From: Actinosomnolentus pattersoniae (SeqCode)
Lineage (GTDB): Bacteria > Actinomycetota > UBA4738
Direction of reading: 5' to 3'
Assembly: GCA_013817655.1 (NCBI GenBank)
Contig: JACDCJ010000124.1
Coordinates: 1 to 5,826 of the forward strand
Length of the DNA stretch: 5,826 bases
Shown here one piece after another: positions 4,319-5,826 of the stretch (within the stretch, counting starts at the first letter, position 1; the number at the start of each line of letters is the position of its first letter). The notes under the pieces are model-generated. The model saw only the letters and a program-made list of their open reading frames with translations, made no database searches and was not told where the DNA came from. The position numbers and the translations under genes were made by a program.

Positions 4319-5826
4319 ATGCCGGAGAGTCACGCCTGGATCCCGCTCTCCGACGGCGTTCGGCTCGCTGCCACGCTCTTTCTCCCCGGGACGGAGCCGC
4401 CGTGGCCGGTGATCCTGGAGGCCCTTCCGTACCGCAAGGACGACCTGACGGCCTCCTATGCGCCGGAGTACCGGCGGCTGCGCGATGAAGGCAACTATGC
4501 GGTCGCTCGGGTGGATCTGCGGGGGACCGGCTCCTCCGAAGGGCTCGCCACCGACGAGTATCCCGCGCAGGAGCAGCGGGACCTGTGCGAGGTCCTCGCC
4601 TGGCTGGCGCGCCGGGACTGGTCGAGCGGCGCCGTGGGCATGTACGGCAGCTCCTACTCGGGGTTCAACTCGCTGCAGGTGGCCGCAGAGCGACCATCCG
4701 AGCTCAAGGCCATCATCGCGATCTACGCGACCGACGATCGCTACACCGACGACGTCCACTACTACGGAGGCGCCCGGCGGGCGCTCGACCTGATCGACTA
4801 CCCGCTCTACATGGTGGCGATGAACGCACTGCCTCCCGTGCCCAGCATCTTCGGTGATGGATGGCGAGCGGCATGGCGCGAACGAGTGGAGCGGCTCGAG
4901 CCCTGGCTCCTCCGTTGGATGGACGAGCAGCTTGACAGGCCGTACTGGCGCCACGGCTCCCTGCGGCCGGGCTACGCACGCATCGCGTGCCCGACCATGA
5001 TCGTCGGAGGGTGGGCGGACGGCTACCGGAACGCGACGCTGCGGACCTTCGCGGCACTGCAGGTTCCCAAGCGGCTGCTCCTCGGGCCGTGGAGCCACGC
5101 CTCGGCGGAGTCCTCGCTGCCGGGGCCCAGGATCGACCTGGTGCCGGAGATGCTGCGGTGGTTCGACCGATGGCTCCGAGGTACCGGGAACGGCTCCGAC
5201 GATCGTCCGCCGGTCGAGGTCTTCGTCCGCCGCTCCACGCGCCCGACGCCGGACCTCGACACCGTGTCGGGTGAGTGGCGGTTCGAGCCGGGATGGCCGC
5301 TCGATCGGGTCCGCGAGTCCTCTCTCTCGCTCGCCATTGCCGGCGCGTCGGCCGGCCGCGACGAAGATGTCCTGGAGGTCCGTCCCGACGTGGGCATCGC
5401 CGCACCCATGTGGTGTGCCGGCCACCTCCCGTACGGGCAGAACCTGGACCAGCGCCCCGACGAGGCGTACTCGCTGGTCTACGAGTGGCCCGTCGGGATC
5501 GAGGGGCTGGAGATCCTCGGCCACCCGCGCCTCCGGGTGCGCGTCCGCTCGTCGGCCCCCGTGGCCTTCCTCTCGGCGAAGCTCTGTGACGCCTTCGAGG
5601 ACGGGACTTCCGCGCTCGTCAGCCGCGGGTTCTCGAACCTCACGCACCGGCACTCCCACGTGAGCCCCGAACCGCTCGTTCCCGGCGAGCCCAACGACGT
5701 GACGCTGGAGCTCGACGCGACGTCGTGGGTCTTCGAGCCGGGGCATCGCATCCGCCTGGACCTCGCCGGCACGGACTGGCCGAACCTGTGGCCGCCGCCG
5801 GAGCCCGTCACGCTTACCATCGACAG
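4319..5826 (+). CDS. CocE/NonD family serine hydrolase (S15-type), 3'-truncated by window edge
   Basis: 502 codons open to the right edge; the family usually runs to about 550-700 residues, so part of the C-terminal domain is missing. It belongs to the alpha/beta-hydrolase group of X-Pro dipeptidyl-peptidases, cocaine esterase and glutaryl-7-ACA acylase, which cleave esters or acyl-amide bonds. Seen: an N-terminal strand pair SDGVRLAATLFLP (11-23); ALPYRKDD (35-42); VDLRGTGSSEG (65-75), the conserved loop after strand beta-4; the nucleophile motif GSSYSG (110-115) with S112; GGWADGY (230-236) with triad Asp D234; and GPWSH (256-260) with triad His H260. Residues 140-215 form the helical cap. 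From about 290 the PepX_C jelly-roll domain begins (PVEVFVRR at 298-305; PGHRIRLDLAGTDWPN at 474-489). No signal peptide, so probably cytoplasmic. The start is fixed by an in-frame TAG three codons upstream and conserved SDGV near the N-terminus. Natural substrate unknown; the next gene cannot be seen. Confidence 0.93.
   Translation, partial: MPESHAWIPLSDGVRLAATLFLPGTEPPWPVILEALPYRKDDLTASYAPEYRRLRDEGNYAVARVDLRGTGSSEGLATDEYPAQEQRDLCEVLAWLARRDWSSGAVGMYGSSYSGFNSLQVAAERPSELKAIIAIYATDDRYTDDVHYYGGARRALDLIDYPLYMVAMNALPPVPSIFGDGWRAAWRERVERLEPWLLRWMDEQLDRPYWRHGSLRPGYARIACPTMIVGGWADGYRNATLRTFAALQVPKRLLLGPWSHASAESSLPGPRIDLVPEMLRWFDRWLRGTGNGSDDRPPVEVFVRRSTRPTPDLDTVSGEWRFEPGWPLDRVRESSLSLAIAGASAGRDEDVLEVRPDVGIAAPMWCAGHLPYGQNLDQRPDEAYSLVYEWPVGIEGLEILGHPRLRVRVRSSAPVAFLSAKLCDAFEDGTSALVSRGFSNLTHRHSHVSPEPLVPGEPNDVTLELDATSWVFEPGHRIRLDLAGTDWPNLWPPPEPVTLTID

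Noticed and set aside
4244..5746. A 500-codon open frame antisense to the CocE-type gene
   Set aside because: It is an arginine/proline/valine-rich shadow with no recognisable motifs. The plus-strand frame has the complete Ser-Asp-His triad.
1..5826. CRISPR array, tRNA or rRNA, insertion sequence, phage or toxin-antitoxin and defence genes
   Set aside because: No regularly spaced direct repeats, cloverleaf, transposase or integrase motifs, or recognisable toxin, antitoxin or defence domains were found on reading both strands.

Overview
The window looks like chromosomal DNA from a high-GC bacterium, most likely an actinomycetote or a related soil lineage. Rows counted by hand in the outer genes are about 68-75% G+C. 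Shine-Dalgarno motifs are clear for two genes (AGGAGGT-type), and two other genes look leaderless with TANNNT -10 boxes, a common actinobacterial habit. The secreted RTX-like protein ends in a GTDTC...C tail of a kind I associate with actinobacteria. The lineage call is an inference, not a firm identification.

Layout. (1) Bases 1-893, minus strand: the N-terminal 297 residues of an NAD(P)-dependent aldehyde dehydrogenase resembling L-glutamate gamma-semialdehyde (1-pyrroline-5-carboxylate) dehydrogenase; its 3' part, with the catalytic cysteine, lies beyond the left edge. (2) Bases 894-1050: a divergent intergenic region. (3) Bases 1051-2688, plus strand: a complete YtcJ-type metal-dependent amidohydrolase. 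(4) Bases 2689-4318: a stretch of mostly lower G+C (47-55% in several rows) with three small minus-strand genes: a four-helix membrane protein, a secreted RTX-like calcium-binding protein and a 111-residue protein that may be a short beta-helix. (5) Bases 4319-5826, plus strand: the first 502 residues of a CocE/NonD (X-Pro dipeptidyl-peptidase S15 type) serine hydrolase that runs off the right edge.

How the genes may work together. The aldehyde dehydrogenase, amidohydrolase and CocE hydrolase are all catabolic enzymes that could release or oxidise amino-acid-type or amide/ester substrates, but they do not form one operon and no shared pathway can be proved. The three small genes in between are separated by roughly 100-base gaps and show no obvious link to the enzymes. 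I found no CRISPR array, RNA gene, insertion sequence, phage gene or recognisable defence system. The most useful unusual points are the matching leaderless-type starts of the RTX and CocE genes, the composition shift in the middle, and the uncharacterised 111-residue protein with a duplicated EGVGF motif.
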